From: Roseomonas nitratireducens
Lineage (GTDB): Bacteria; Pseudomonadota; Alphaproteobacteria; Acetobacterales; Acetobacteraceae
DNA length: 64,000 nt
Assembly (NCBI RefSeq): GCF_017813355.1
Contig: NZ_JAGIYZ010000012.1
Coordinates: forward strand, 62,001 to 126,000
Reading direction: 5' to 3'
Positions 1 through 8,574 of this stretch are shown in pieces. The position numbers were made by a program, and so were the translations under genes. Below the pieces are notes generated by a model. The model was not told where the DNA came from. It was given only the letters and a program-made list of their open reading frames with translations, and ran no database searches. Position 1 is the first letter of the stretch; every line of letters begins with the position of its first letter.

Positions 1-368
1 GTCTCCCCGCGCAGCGCGGCCTCATGGCCCGGCGGCGGGGCGGCCAGCGCGGCGTCGCGCGCGGCGCGAAAGCGGTCCCAGACGACGGGCCGCATCTCCA
101 GCCAGCCCTTCCAGTAGGACCGCCAGAAGACCTCCTGGATGAATTTTTCCGCCGCGCGGGGGCCGTGCTGCGAGATCGCGGCCGCGACTAGGTCGCGCTC
201 CGTCACCAGCCGGTGGCGCACATGGGGCGAGAGCATCGAGACATCCCGCCGCGCGCCCGGCCCCGGGTCGTGGTTGCGCCCCGCTTCATAGGCGCGGCCC
301 ATGCGCGGGGCGAAGGCGTCGAGGCGCGCGAGGGCGGCGGCGCGGCTGGGCGGGGCGATCTCCGTCAT
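1..368 (-). CDS. Cryptochrome/photolyase-family FAD-domain protein (3' part missing)
   Basis: The reading frame opens with ATG at 368 and runs off the window after about 122 codons, so only the N-terminal part is visible. It contains SPHVRHRLV followed by EKFIQEVFWRSYWKGWL, the pattern of the FAD-binding helical region of DNA photolyases and cryptochromes, where an S-P-hydrophobic stretch is followed by an F-x-x-E-x-x-W-R motif. Members use reduced FAD and light to repair pyrimidine dimers or to sense light. The protein starts directly in this region and appears to lack the usual N-terminal antenna-binding Rossmann domain, so it may be the short FAD-domain-only version known in proteobacteria. 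It is divergent from the metallophosphoesterase at 448, with 79 bp between the starts. Family is fairly sure; repair versus sensing is not known. Confidence 0.75.
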   Translation of the reverse strand, partial: MTEIAPPSRAAALARLDAFAPRMGRAYEAGRNHDPGPGARRDVSMLSPHVRHRLVTERDLVAAAISQHGPRAAEKFIQEVFWRSYWKGWLEMRPVVWDRFRAARDAALAAPPPGHEAALRGE

Positions 369-447
369 GGGCGCGCATGTGGCCGGGCGGGCCGCGCCCG
401 CAAGCCCGCCGCGCTGCCGCCATCATCGCGCGCATGATGCGTCGCCG

Positions 448-1329
448 ATGGCGAAGATGATCGGACGGCGCGGCGTGCTCGCGGGCCTGGGCGGCCTCGC
501 GGCGGCGGGGGTGCTCGGCGCGGGCTACGGGCTAGGCGTGGAGCCCTTCCTGCGGCTGGCGGTGCAGCGGCATCGCGTGGCGCCGGCGGGATGGCCGCCG
601 GGGCTGTCGCTGCGCGTCGTGCTGCTGGCGGACCTGCATGCCGGCGCGCCGCTGATGGACGAGGCGCGGATCGAGCGCATCGTCGCCGCGGCCAATGCGC
701 TCGACCCCGACCTGACGCTGCTGCTGGGCGACTACGGGCCGTCCATCCGCCTCGTCTCCCGCGTGCTGGCGCATGCGGATGTGGCGCGGCGCCTGGCCGC
801 GCTGCGCGCCCGGCACGGCGTCTTCGCCATCAACGGCAACCACGATTGGTGGGAGGACAGGGAGGCGATGCGCATCGGGCGCGGCGCCGTGCCCTCCATC
901 GCCCGCGCGCTGGACGGCGCGGGCATTCCCGTGCTGCGCAACGCGGTGCTGCGCGCGGGGCCGGTGCTGGTGGGCGGGCTCGATTCCTCCTGGGCCTTCG
1001 GCCTGCGCCGCGGCGCGGACGACTTGCCGCGGCTGATGGACCAGGTCGCGGGCGACGCGCCGCTGCTGCTGATGGCGCATGAGCCCGACATGTTCGAGTC
1101 CGTGCCCGCGCGCGTCGCCGCGACCTTTTCCGGCCACACCCATGGCGGCCAGGTGCGGCTGATGGGCTGGTCGCCAGTGGTCCCGTCCCGCCACGGCAAC
1201 CGCTACGCCTGGGGCCATGTGCGGGAGGGCGGGCGGGACCTTGTGGTCTCGGGCGGGCTTGGCGTGTCCACCCTGCCCGTGCGCTTCGGCGTGCCGCCGG
1301 AGGTCACGCTGGTGGAGTTGTCGGCCTAG
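448..1329 (+). CDS. Tat-exported metallophosphoesterase (YkuE/YaeI-like)
   Basis: This 293-residue protein belongs to the calcineurin-like metallophosphoesterases, which hydrolyse phosphomonoesters or pyrophosphate bonds using two metal ions. The metal-binding motifs are all present in order: ADLHAG (Asp62, His64), GDY (Asp95), GNHDWW (Asn131, His132) and SGHTHGGQ near residue 230. The N-terminus GRRGVLAGLGGLAAAGVL is a twin-arginine-like signal or membrane anchor, as in Bacillus YkuE, so the enzyme probably works outside the cytoplasm. The ATG at 448 is chosen because translation from further upstream would run into the divergent photolyase-like gene and place low-complexity sequence before the signal. 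Its stop overlaps the convergent hydrolase stop by 3 bp. The true substrate cannot be read from the sequence; lipid A precursors or cell-wall lipids are possible. Confidence 0.85.
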   Translation: MAKMIGRRGVLAGLGGLAAAGVLGAGYGLGVEPFLRLAVQRHRVAPAGWPPGLSLRVVLLADLHAGAPLMDEARIERIVAAANALDPDLTLLLGDYGPSIRLVSRVLAHADVARRLAALRARHGVFAINGNHDWWEDREAMRIGRGAVPSIARALDGAGIPVLRNAVLRAGPVLVGGLDSSWAFGLRRGADDLPRLMDQVAGDAPLLLMAHEPDMFESVPARVAATFSGHTHGGQVRLMGWSPVVPSRHGNRYAWGHVREGGRDLVVSGGLGVSTLPVRFGVPPEVTLVELSA

Positions 1330-2090
1330 GGACCGAGGAAGGGCTCCAGCGCGGCGAGGAAGCCGCCCGGGTTCTCCGCATGCAGCCAATGCCCGGCATC
1401 GGCCACGGTGGCGAAGTCCGCGCGCGGGAACAGCGCGCGGAAGGCCTCGTGATGCTCGGCGCGGATGTAGGGCGACCGCGCGCCGGCCATGACCAGCGTC
1501 GGCCCGCCAAAGGTCGCGCCGGGGGCGGCGGTGAAATCCTCGATGGCGGGCATGGCGGCGGCGATTTCCGCCAGGCCCAGGCGCCACGACGGCGGGTCGG
1601 CCTCGAAGCGCAGGCTCTGCAGCAGGAAGGCGCGGATGCCCGCTTCCGGGATGGTCGCCGCCAGGGCTTCGTCCGCCGCCTTGCGCGTGAGCCCCGGCGC
1701 GAGCGGCAGCGCCTGCATCGCCGCGACATAGGCGCGCAGCGTCGGGCGGTAGCGCACCGGCGCGATGTCGGCGACCACCAGCCGCTCGACGCGGTCCGGC
1801 CGCGCCAGGGCCAGCGTCATCGCCACCTTGCCGCCCATCGAATGGCCCAGCACCGCGGCACGGGGGATGCCGGCGGCGTCCATCGTCTCCGCCACGTCGG
1901 CCGCCATGGCGGCGTAGGACATGTCGGCGTGGTGCGGCGATGCGCCGTGGTTGCGCAGGTCGGGCGCCAGCACGCGGAAGCGCGGCGCCAATGCCTTGCG
2001 GATCGCGCCCCAGTTCTGCCCCGCGCCGAACAGCCCGTGCAGGAGGATGAGCGGCGGGCCCTCCCCCGCTTCCGTGCAGGCGAGGATCAT
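1326..2090 (-). CDS. Alpha/beta-fold hydrolase (YbfF-like esterase)
   Basis: The 254-residue protein has a complete alpha/beta hydrolase layout: oxyanion motif LLHGLFG near residue 20, an RNHG turn near residue 50, the nucleophile elbow GHSMGG near residue 95, and a C-terminal catalytic His in DAGHWLH. The RNHG and GHSMGG arrangement resembles YbfF-type acyl-CoA/ester hydrolases. No signal peptide is seen, so it is cytoplasmic. Its start ATG overlaps the stop of the upstream EamA transporter by 4 bp (ATGA), so the two are translationally coupled, but there is no clear functional link. Substrate is unknown. Confidence 0.85.
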   Translation of the reverse strand: MILACTEAGEGPPLILLHGLFGAGQNWGAIRKALAPRFRVLAPDLRNHGASPHHADMSYAAMAADVAETMDAAGIPRAAVLGHSMGGKVAMTLALARPDRVERLVVADIAPVRYRPTLRAYVAAMQALPLAPGLTRKAADEALAATIPEAGIRAFLLQSLRFEADPPSWRLGLAEIAAAMPAIEDFTAAPGATFGGPTLVMAGARSPYIRAEHHEAFRALFPRADFATVADAGHWLHAENPGGFLAALEPFLGP

Positions 2091-2944
2091 GTCCGGGACG
2101 CCAGCACGACCGAGGCGACGATCAGCCCGCCGCCGGCCACGATGTCCCAGCCCACCGGCTCGCCCAGCCAGACGGTGCTGACCAGCACGCCGAAGGCGGG
2201 CACCAGCAGGAAGGCGACGGAGGCGACCGCGCCGGGCAGGCGGCGCCCGACCTCGATCACGCACCAGGTGCCGATCGGCGCGACGATCAGCCCGATATAC
2301 AGCATGTACGGCCAGGCCGGCCCGAAGATGCCGCCCTGCGGTTCCAGCACCATGGCGAAGGGCAGGATCACCACCGTCGCCAGCGCGAAGCACCAGGGCA
2401 GCAATTCGAACACCGGCGTCGGCGGCGGCCATTTGCGCGTGGAGATGATGGCGAGCGTCCACAGCAGCGCCGCGCCCACCAGCATCCCGTGGCCGAGCCG
2501 CGCATCGAGGTCCATCCAGTCGACCGCCCAGGGCCCGGACAGCACCGCCACGCCCGCCAGCCCCAGCCCCGCCGCCACCCAGCGATGCGGCGGCACCTTT
2601 TCCCCCAGCACCAGCACCGAGAGGGGAATGAGCCAATAGGTCACGACGGCGGAGATGATCGCGGTGCGCCCGGCCTCGACGATCGCGACCGCGGCATGGG
2701 CGAGGATGAAGAAGCCGCCGAGCTGGAAGACGCCGAGGCCGATGATGGAAGGGATGTCGCCGCGCTTCGGCAGCCGCAGCCGCCCGAGCATGGCGAGCAC
2801 CAGCGCCGAGACGCCGGCGGCGAGCACGACGCGCCCGACGGCGAACCACATCGGCGTCGCGTTCGCGAGCGCCGCCTTGGTCACCGGCCAGGCGCCGCCG
2901 AACAGCACGATGGCCACGAGCAGGATGTGGAAGGCCGAACGCAT
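2087..2944 (-). CDS. EamA/DMT-family transporter
   Basis: A hydrophobic protein of 285 residues with about ten predicted membrane segments and the internal duplication of the drug/metabolite transporter family (two EamA halves). It starts with AFHILLVAIVLFGGAWPVTKAA in outline, and keeps the usual Pro in the first helix and the loop before the second repeat (around LSGPWAVDWMDL). Members export small metabolites or amino acids in exchange for protons. ATG at 2944 is preferred over a TTG nine codons upstream because the first transmembrane helix follows immediately. It overlaps the downstream hydrolase by 4 bp. Substrate unknown. Confidence 0.85.
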   Translation of the reverse strand: MRSAFHILLVAIVLFGGAWPVTKAALANATPMWFAVGRVVLAAGVSALVLAMLGRLRLPKRGDIPSIIGLGVFQLGGFFILAHAAVAIVEAGRTAIISAVVTYWLIPLSVLVLGEKVPPHRWVAAGLGLAGVAVLSGPWAVDWMDLDARLGHGMLVGAALLWTLAIISTRKWPPPTPVFELLPWCFALATVVILPFAMVLEPQGGIFGPAWPYMLYIGLIVAPIGTWCVIEVGRRLPGAVASVAFLLVPAFGVLVSTVWLGEPVGWDIVAGGGLIVASVVLASRT

Positions 2945-3039
2945 GGCCGCCGTGCGAAGCTCCCGTCCCAAAAGCTGGAGCCGCGGAGCGTGCCGGACTC
3001 GGCTGGATTTTGATCCCGCTTCGGCGTTTTAGGAAGTGC

Positions 3040-4380
3040 TTAACCCGAGAAGATCCGACACATCTCGGATCGGATGCGCACGGGATCAGATGCCGGGTCG
3101 GGTGGCGCGTCCGCCGCGGTGACGATCGCGCCTTCGGCCACGTCGCGCACCAGCCGGATGCCGTGGGCGAGGCCGATCGGCAGCGCATCCAGCGCGCGCG
3201 ACCGTGCGGCCGGGATGCACTTGCCCCAGACGCAGGCGCCGCCTTCCCCGTCCAGCACCTCGCCCACCTTGAGCGCGCGCTTGGCGACGGCCACGACATC
3301 GCCGCGCCATTCGGTGCCGCAACCCGTCGGCTCGCCGCGCAGCGCGGCGGAGGCGACGGAGACGCCGAGTTCCAGCCCGATGAAGTGGTAGGGCCGCCAC
3401 AGCGCGGCGTAGCGGCCAGACGGATCGGTCGCGACGCCGTATTCGGTGAAGCAGCGGCGGGCATACTCCGTCTCGCCCTCGAACACCGCGTAGACGCCCC
3501 AGCGGAGGTTGTCGGGGATGGTCTCGCCGTCGCGGCGGACGGAGGAGACGACCTCCACCATCCCCTTGCGCGGCAGGATGCCGCCTTCGTTGTGGGGGCG
3601 GAGGATCGTCGGCAATTCGGAGGTGCCGGCGGGCGGGAAGGCCAGCCCGTCCTCGGGTGGCGCGAGGCCCGTGGCGTTGGCGATCGCCGCCATCTCGATC
3701 CCCGACTTGGTGCCGTCGAGGAAGGAGTTGAACATCTGCGGGTTCATCCCGCCCGCCCGCGCCTGTTCCTCGCTCAGCCCGTAGAAGCCCCAGACGGTGG
3801 CCGGCGTGCTGGCGTGGAATTCCGGCAGGTACTTCGTCCCCTTGCCCGCGGCGATCACGGTGAAGCCGCCGGCGCGCAGCGTGTCCACCATCTCGCACAC
3901 CAAGGCGGGCTGGTCGCCATAGGCCATGGAATAGACGACGCCCGCGGCGGCCGCTTCGCGCGCCAGCAGCGGGCCGGCGAGGACATCGGCCTCCACATTC
4001 ACCATCACGACATGCTTGCCGTGCGCGATGGCGGCGCGGGCGTGGCGCAGACCGGCGGCGGGGTCGCCGGTGCATTCCAACACCACCTCGATGCGCGGAT
4101 CGGCGATCAGCGCCATCGCATCCTCGGTCAGGTGCGTCCCGCCGGTCGCGATGGCGGCGTCGAGGCCGGGCGCGTCATACGCCCCCTCCGGCCAGTGGAT
4201 GCGCGCGAGCGCGGCGCGGGCGCGCGGGACGGACAGGTCGGCGATGCCCGCGACATGCAGTCCCGCCGTGCGCCGCGCCTGATGAAGGAACATCGAGCCG
4301 AACTTGCCCGCGCCGATCTGCGCGACGCGGACAGGGCGACCCTCGGCGGCGCGGGCGAGCAGCTTGCGATGCAGGTTCAC
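3040..4380 (-). CDS. NAD(P)-dependent oxidoreductase with C-terminal SAF domain
   Basis: The 446-residue protein begins with a Rossmann fold (VAQIGAGKFGSM, residues 18-30) of the homoserine-dehydrogenase/Gfo-like type and ends with a SAF domain at about residues 340-430, the fold also seen in sialic acid synthase and altronate dehydratase. Proteins with this pairing are common in alphaproteobacteria next to catabolic genes and are usually annotated only as oxidoreductases; a role in handling sugar acids or branched substrates is suspected, not shown. Start is a GTG at 4380, ten bases beyond the stop of the small membrane protein gene. The neighbouring SDR and MDR dehydrogenases on the same strand suggest one catabolic transcript. 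Reaction unknown. Confidence 0.75.
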   Translation of the reverse strand: MNLHRKLLARAAEGRPVRVAQIGAGKFGSMFLHQARRTAGLHVAGIADLSVPRARAALARIHWPEGAYDAPGLDAAIATGGTHLTEDAMALIADPRIEVVLECTGDPAAGLRHARAAIAHGKHVVMVNVEADVLAGPLLAREAAAAGVVYSMAYGDQPALVCEMVDTLRAGGFTVIAAGKGTKYLPEFHASTPATVWGFYGLSEEQARAGGMNPQMFNSFLDGTKSGIEMAAIANATGLAPPEDGLAFPPAGTSELPTILRPHNEGGILPRKGMVEVVSSVRRDGETIPDNLRWGVYAVFEGETEYARRCFTEYGVATDPSGRYAALWRPYHFIGLELGVSVASAALRGEPTGCGTEWRGDVVAVAKRALKVGEVLDGEGGACVWGKCIPAARSRALDALPIGLAHGIRLVRDVAEGAIVTAADAPPDPASDPVRIRSEMCRIFSG

Positions 4381-4390
4381 GCGACGGGCC

Positions 4391-4576
4391 TCAGGAAGGG
4401 TTGTGCCAGCGGCGCGGGCCGTGGCCGGGCAGGTGCCCCGCGCGCAGCTTCACCAGCGCCGCGCCGGCCAGCGCCAGCACCGCGCCGCCAGCGGCGAAGG
4501 CCCGCCCGCCGCCGCGCGGCAGGCGCGCGACCAGGATGGCGAGCAGCAGGGCGGCAAGGATCAGCGCGACGAACAT
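4391..4576 (-). CDS. Small membrane protein
   Basis: A 61-residue protein with two hydrophobic stretches (FVALILAALLLAILVA and AAGGAVLALAGAALV) separated by a short Arg/Gly loop, so probably two membrane helices. ATG at 4576 is chosen because the first helix follows at once and the upstream SDR gene ends only 4 bp earlier at 4581. The C-terminus is His/Pro/Arg-rich. No family is recognised. It lies between two dehydrogenase genes of one minus-strand run and is likely co-transcribed. Confidence 0.55.
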   Translation of the reverse strand: MFVALILAALLLAILVARLPRGGGRAFAAGGAVLALAGAALVKLRAGHLPGHGPRRWHNPS

Positions 4577-4580
4577 GGCC

Positions 4581-5321
4581 TCAGTCCATGTAGATCCCGC
4601 CATTGATGTGGATCGTCTCCCCCGTGACGAAGGCGGCGGCGTCCGAGGCGAGGAAGGCGATGACGCTCGCCACTTCCTCCGGCGTGCCGAAGCGCTTCAT
4701 GGGCGTCGCCGCGATCAGCGCCGCGTCGTTCTTCGCCATGATCGATTCCGTCATCGGCGTGGCGATGATGCCGGGGGAGACGCAGTTGGCGCGCACCCCG
4801 CGCGGCGACAGCTCATGCACCAGCGAGCGGGTGAAGCCGAGCACGGCGGATTTGCACGCCGCGTAATGCGCGTGGCGGACGGAGCCGCGATGGCCGGCCA
4901 TCGAGGCGATGTTCACGATCGACCCGCCATGGCGCAGCAGCGGCATGGCCGCGCGGCAGGCGAAGAAGACGCCGTCGAGGTTGATGCCGAGGGTCCGGCG
5001 CCAATCCTCGTCGGACATGGCGGTGACTTCCTGCTCGACATACAGCCCGGCCCCGGTGACGAGGATGTCGATGCCGCCGAATTCGCGGCCCGCCATGGCG
5101 AGCGCCTCCTCCATCTCCTCCGGCTTCGTCACGTCCACGCGCGCGGTCAGGATGCGCTGCTCGCCGGCCGGCAGGGACTTGGCGAAGTCGTCGAGCGCGG
5201 CCGGGTCGAGGTCCGTCAGCACGAGATGCGCGCCGAGGCGGCGGAACAGCGCGGCGGTCGCGCGCGGGATGCCGCCATTGGCCCCGGTCAGGAAGGCCAC
5301 CTTGCCGGTCAGGTCGATCAT
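4581..5321 (-). CDS. Short-chain dehydrogenase/reductase
   Basis: A 246-residue classical SDR that oxidises or reduces a hydroxyl/keto group with NAD(H) or NADP(H). Asp37 in VLTDLD at the end of strand 2 favours NAD. The catalytic set is present: Ser in NIASMAG, Tyr and Lys in YAACK. The nucleotide loop reads TGANGGIPRA, so the third glycine of the usual TGxxxGIG motif is replaced by proline, which is unusual. The start ATG at 5321 follows a GGGGAGGT ribosome site; an ATG six bases upstream is out of frame. Followed by the small membrane protein and preceded by the MDR gene on the same strand. Substrate unknown. Confidence 0.85.
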   Translation of the reverse strand: MIDLTGKVAFLTGANGGIPRATAALFRRLGAHLVLTDLDPAALDDFAKSLPAGEQRILTARVDVTKPEEMEEALAMAGREFGGIDILVTGAGLYVEQEVTAMSDEDWRRTLGINLDGVFFACRAAMPLLRHGGSIVNIASMAGHRGSVRHAHYAACKSAVLGFTRSLVHELSPRGVRANCVSPGIIATPMTESIMAKNDAALIAATPMKRFGTPEEVASVIAFLASDAAAFVTGETIHINGGIYMD

Positions 5322-5344
5322 CGCCGCATACCTCCCCTCGCCGA

Positions 5345-6352
5345 TCAGTCGGCCACCTTCAGCATGATCTTGCCGACATGCGCGCTGCTTTCCATCAGCC
5401 GATGCGCCTCGGCGGCCTCGGCCAGCGGGAAGGTCGCGAAGATCTCCGGCCCGCAGCGCCCGGCGGCGAGCAGCGGCCAGACCTTCTCCTCGAGCGCCGC
5501 GGCGAGCGCGCCCTTCTGCGCGGTGGTGCGCGGGCGCATGGTCGAGCCCGTCACGGTCAGCCGCTTGAGCATGACGGGGCGCAGGTCGACCGCATCCGCC
5601 TGGTGCCCGCCGAGGAAGGCGATGATGACGAGCCGCCCGTCCCAGCCGAGGCAGCGCAGGTTGCGCTGGAAATAGGCCGCGCCGACCATGTCGAGCACCA
5701 CGTCCACGCCCTTGCCGCCGGTCAGGCGCTTCACCTCCTCGGCGAAGTCCTGGGCGCGGTAGTCGATCGCGGCATCGGCGCCGAAGCCGAGGCAGGAGGC
5801 GACCTTCGCCGCACTTCCGGCGGTGGCGTAGACCGTCGCGCCGAAGGCCTTCGCCAGCTTGATCGCGGTGACGCCGATGCCCGAGGTGCCGCCATGCACC
5901 AGCACCGTCTCCCCCGCCGCGAGCCGTCCATGGCCGAACAGGTTCGCCCAGACGGTGAAGTAGGTCTCGGGCAGCGCGGCGGCGCGGACCGCGTCGTAGC
6001 CGGCGGGCCAGGGCAGGGTCTGCGCCTCGGGCGCCGCGCAGTATTCGGCATAGGCGCCGCCATTGGTCAGCGCGCAGACGCGGTCGCCGGGCTTGTAGCG
6101 CGTGACCGCGGCGCCGGTCGCCACGACCTCCCCCGCGCATTCCAGGCCGATGATCGGCGACGCGCCGGGCGGCGGCGGGTAGGACCCGCTGCGCTGCTGC
6201 ACGTCCGGCCGGTTCACGCCGGTGACCATGACGCGGATCAGAACCTCGTCCGGGCCCGGCGCGGGCAGCGGGCCGCGGGCGGGGACCAGCACCTCCGCCC
6301 CGCCGCCGGCGCCATGCGCGATGAATGTCATCTCCTGCGGCAGCGCGGCCAT
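5345..6352 (-). CDS. Zinc-independent MDR oxidoreductase (quinone oxidoreductase type, PIG3-like)
   Basis: A 335-residue medium-chain dehydrogenase/reductase without the structural zinc cysteine cluster. The GroES-like N-terminal domain carries VNRPDVQQRSGSYPPPPGAS, typical of the PIG3/TP53I3 subgroup of NADPH:quinone oxidoreductases, and the Rossmann domain has VLVHGGTSGIG at about residues 145-155. These enzymes make one-electron reductions of quinones or reduce activated enones using NADPH. ATG at 6352 is preceded by GGGAG at 8 bp. It is the first gene of the minus-strand SDR-membrane protein-SAF oxidoreductase run. Physiological substrate not determined. Confidence 0.85.
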   Translation of the reverse strand: MAALPQEMTFIAHGAGGGAEVLVPARGPLPAPGPDEVLIRVMVTGVNRPDVQQRSGSYPPPPGASPIIGLECAGEVVATGAAVTRYKPGDRVCALTNGGAYAEYCAAPEAQTLPWPAGYDAVRAAALPETYFTVWANLFGHGRLAAGETVLVHGGTSGIGVTAIKLAKAFGATVYATAGSAAKVASCLGFGADAAIDYRAQDFAEEVKRLTGGKGVDVVLDMVGAAYFQRNLRCLGWDGRLVIIAFLGGHQADAVDLRPVMLKRLTVTGSTMRPRTTAQKGALAAALEEKVWPLLAAGRCGPEIFATFPLAEAAEAHRLMESSAHVGKIMLKVAD

Positions 6353-6475
6353 GTCTCGTTCTCCCGGAATGCCGGGCAGCAATCGCGCCGGCTCCTCCGC
6401 CCGTCAAGGCGGGCTGGACAGGGCATGGAATGGCGATGAACATCCGCGGAACTTTCGAATACCCGGAGGAAGGTC

Positions 6476-7705
6476 ATGCCCGCCATCCGTCGCCGCCCGC
6501 TGCTGGCGGGCCTGTGCGCGACGGCCGCCGCACCGCGCATCGCCCTGGCGCAGGGCGGCGAGATCCGGTTCGGCGCGCTCTACCCCTTCTCCGGCGCCCA
6601 GGCGCTGTTCGGCGACGAAAGCTTCCGCGGGCTCGAGATCGCGGCCGAGGAACGCAACGCGGCCGGCGGCGTGCTGGGCCGCCAGGTCCGCCTGCTGAAG
6701 GGCGACGCCGTCGACCAGGCCCAGGCGATTTCCGAGGTGCGCCGGCTGATGACCGCCGAGCGCGTGACGGCCGTGTTCGGCACCTATGCGAGCCCGCTCT
6801 CCTTCGCAGCGACGCAGGCAACCGAGTTGCAGGGCGTGCCGTATTTCGAACTCGGCGCGATCAGCGACCCGATCACCGAGCGCGGCTTCCGCTTCGTCTT
6901 CCGCACCTGTCCGCGCGCCTCCGACTTCGGCGCGACGACGGTGGGCGCGGCGCAGGACGTGCTGGCGCCGATCCACGGCGTGGATGCCGCCAGCCTGCGC
7001 ATCGCCATCCTGCACGAGGACGGGCTCTACGGTCAGACCGTCAGCGGCTTCCAGGAACAGCAGGTGCGCGCGCGCGGCCTCAACATGGTCGAGCGGCTCG
7101 CCTATTCGGCGCGCAGCGTCGACCTGTCCTCGATCGTCCAGCGCCTGCGCGGCGTGAACGCCGATGTCGTGCTGCACACGGGCTACCAGAGCGACATCGT
7201 GCTGTTCTTCCGCGGCATGCAGGAAGCGGGCTGGCGGCCGCGCATGGTGATCGGGTCCGGCGCCGGCTATTCGCTGACCGACACGGCGCGCGCCGTGGGC
7301 CCCGGCTTCGAGGGCGTGATGAACGTGGACTTCACCCAGTTCGCGGTGAACGAGCAGTTCGCCCCCGGGGCCGCCGCCTTCGCCGAGATGTACAAGCGCC
7401 GCTACGGGTCGGACCCGCGCTCGGGCCATTCGCTGGCGAACTACTTCGGCGCGCGCGTCTGCCTCGATGCGGTGCAGCGGGCGAATGCGACGGACCGGGA
7501 TCGCATCCGCGCCGCCATCCTCGCGACCGATGTCGCGGAAGGCACGACGCCGACCGGCTGGGGCGTGCGCTTCGACGAGAAGGGCCAGAACACGCGGGCG
7601 CGCCCCGTCGTGATGCAATGGCAGGGCGGGCGGCAGGTCACGATCTCCCCGACCCAGGCCGCGGTGGCGGAAGCGCGCCGCCAGATGGGCGGCGCCGGCG
7701 GGTGA
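6476..7705 (+). CDS. Branched-chain-amino-acid-type ABC transporter substrate-binding protein
   Basis: A 409-residue exported protein with signal peptide (RRRPLLAGLCATAAAPRIALA, cleavage near residue 26) and a type I periplasmic binding fold of the LivJ/Peripla_BP_6 family: IRFGALYPFSG opens the mature part, and GLEIAAEERNAAGG is the signature helix. It would deliver an amino acid, amide or aromatic acid to a Liv-type permease, but no livHMGF genes are in the window. A strong GGAGGAAGG site precedes the ATG. It heads a plus-strand run with an SDR, a fused E1 and an AroE-like gene, so the ligand is probably the substrate of that pathway. GTG-free coding, no anomalies. Confidence 0.88.
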   Translation: MPAIRRRPLLAGLCATAAAPRIALAQGGEIRFGALYPFSGAQALFGDESFRGLEIAAEERNAAGGVLGRQVRLLKGDAVDQAQAISEVRRLMTAERVTAVFGTYASPLSFAATQATELQGVPYFELGAISDPITERGFRFVFRTCPRASDFGATTVGAAQDVLAPIHGVDAASLRIAILHEDGLYGQTVSGFQEQQVRARGLNMVERLAYSARSVDLSSIVQRLRGVNADVVLHTGYQSDIVLFFRGMQEAGWRPRMVIGSGAGYSLTDTARAVGPGFEGVMNVDFTQFAVNEQFAPGAAAFAEMYKRRYGSDPRSGHSLANYFGARVCLDAVQRANATDRDRIRAAILATDVAEGTTPTGWGVRFDEKGQNTRARPVVMQWQGGRQVTISPTQAAVAEARRQMGGAGG

Positions 7706-7814
7706 GGCGCAGCGGGATGCCCGGACGCGCCATGGATCTCCGCCCCATCTCCTTCGCCCGCGACGCGGCGACGCCGCGGCGGGACGACCTCCGCCGCCCG
7801 AAGGGCGCGTGGCG

Positions 7815-8573
7815 ATGACCGCGCCCGGCGCGCCGATGCCGCCCGCCGACCCGCCGCCGGGCACGCGCCTGCTGGTCACCGGCGGCGCGCAGGGCATCGG
7901 CCGCGCGGTGGCGGATGCCTTCCACGCGCGCGGCGGGCGCGTCTGCGTGCTCGACCGCGCGCCGGTGCCTCAGGCGCCAGACGGTTGGCTCTGCGTGCAG
8001 GGCGACGTGACCGAGGCCGAGCGCGCCTTCGCGGCGATGGACGAAGCCTGGGGCGGCGTCGATGTCGCGCTCGCCAATGCGGGCTTCGCGGTGAACACGC
8101 CGACGCTCGAACTGACCGAGGCCGCCTGGCGCGGCGCGATCGACGTCAACCTGACCGGCGCCTTCCTCACCGCCCAGGCGGCGGGGCGGCGCATGGTGCG
8201 AGACGGGGCGGGGCTGATCCTGTTCACCTCCTCGCTGTATGGCACCATCGGCGGGGCGGAACGCGCGGCCTATTGCGCGACCAAGGCGGCGGTCGCGAAC
8301 CTCGCCCGCGCGCTGGCCTGCGAATGGGGGCCGCATGGCGTGCGGGTGAACGCGCTGGCGCCGGGCTATACGGAAACCGCGCTGGTGACGGACCTTGTCG
8401 CGGCGGGGCGGCTCGATCCCGTCCGGCTCGCCGCGCGCGCGCCGCTGCGCCGGCTGGTGCGGCCGGAGGAAGTCGCGGCCTTCGCCTGCTTCCTCGCCTC
8501 CCCCGCCGCGTCGGCGATCACCGGCGCGGTGCTGCCGGTCGATGCCGGCTGGACCGCCAACGGAGCGCCGTGA
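7815..8573 (+). CDS. Short-chain dehydrogenase/reductase
   Basis: A 252-residue classical SDR with intact TGGAQGIG cofactor loop, ANAG motif, catalytic Ser in FTSSLYG and the YCATK pair. Asp at the end of strand 2 (VCVLDRA) suggests NAD. ATG at 7815 is preferred to a GTG two codons upstream. The gene stops 1 bp before the ATG of the fused dehydrogenase, so the two are almost certainly on one transcript and may act in sequence on one substrate, for instance oxidising a hydroxyl group to a keto group that the E1 enzyme then attacks. The substrate is unknown. Confidence 0.88.
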   Translation: MTAPGAPMPPADPPPGTRLLVTGGAQGIGRAVADAFHARGGRVCVLDRAPVPQAPDGWLCVQGDVTEAERAFAAMDEAWGGVDVALANAGFAVNTPTLELTEAAWRGAIDVNLTGAFLTAQAAGRRMVRDGAGLILFTSSLYGTIGGAERAAYCATKAAVANLARALACEWGPHGVRVNALAPGYTETALVTDLVAAGRLDPVRLAARAPLRRLVRPEEVAAFACFLASPAASAITGAVLPVDAGWTANGAP

Positions 8574-8574
8574 C

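Noticed and set aside
1326-3464. A 712-codon minus-strand frame seeming to fuse a transporter region and a hydrolase
   Set aside because: Only the last 254 codons show hydrolase motifs; the rest reads the DMT transporter and oxidoreductase genes in a wrong frame.
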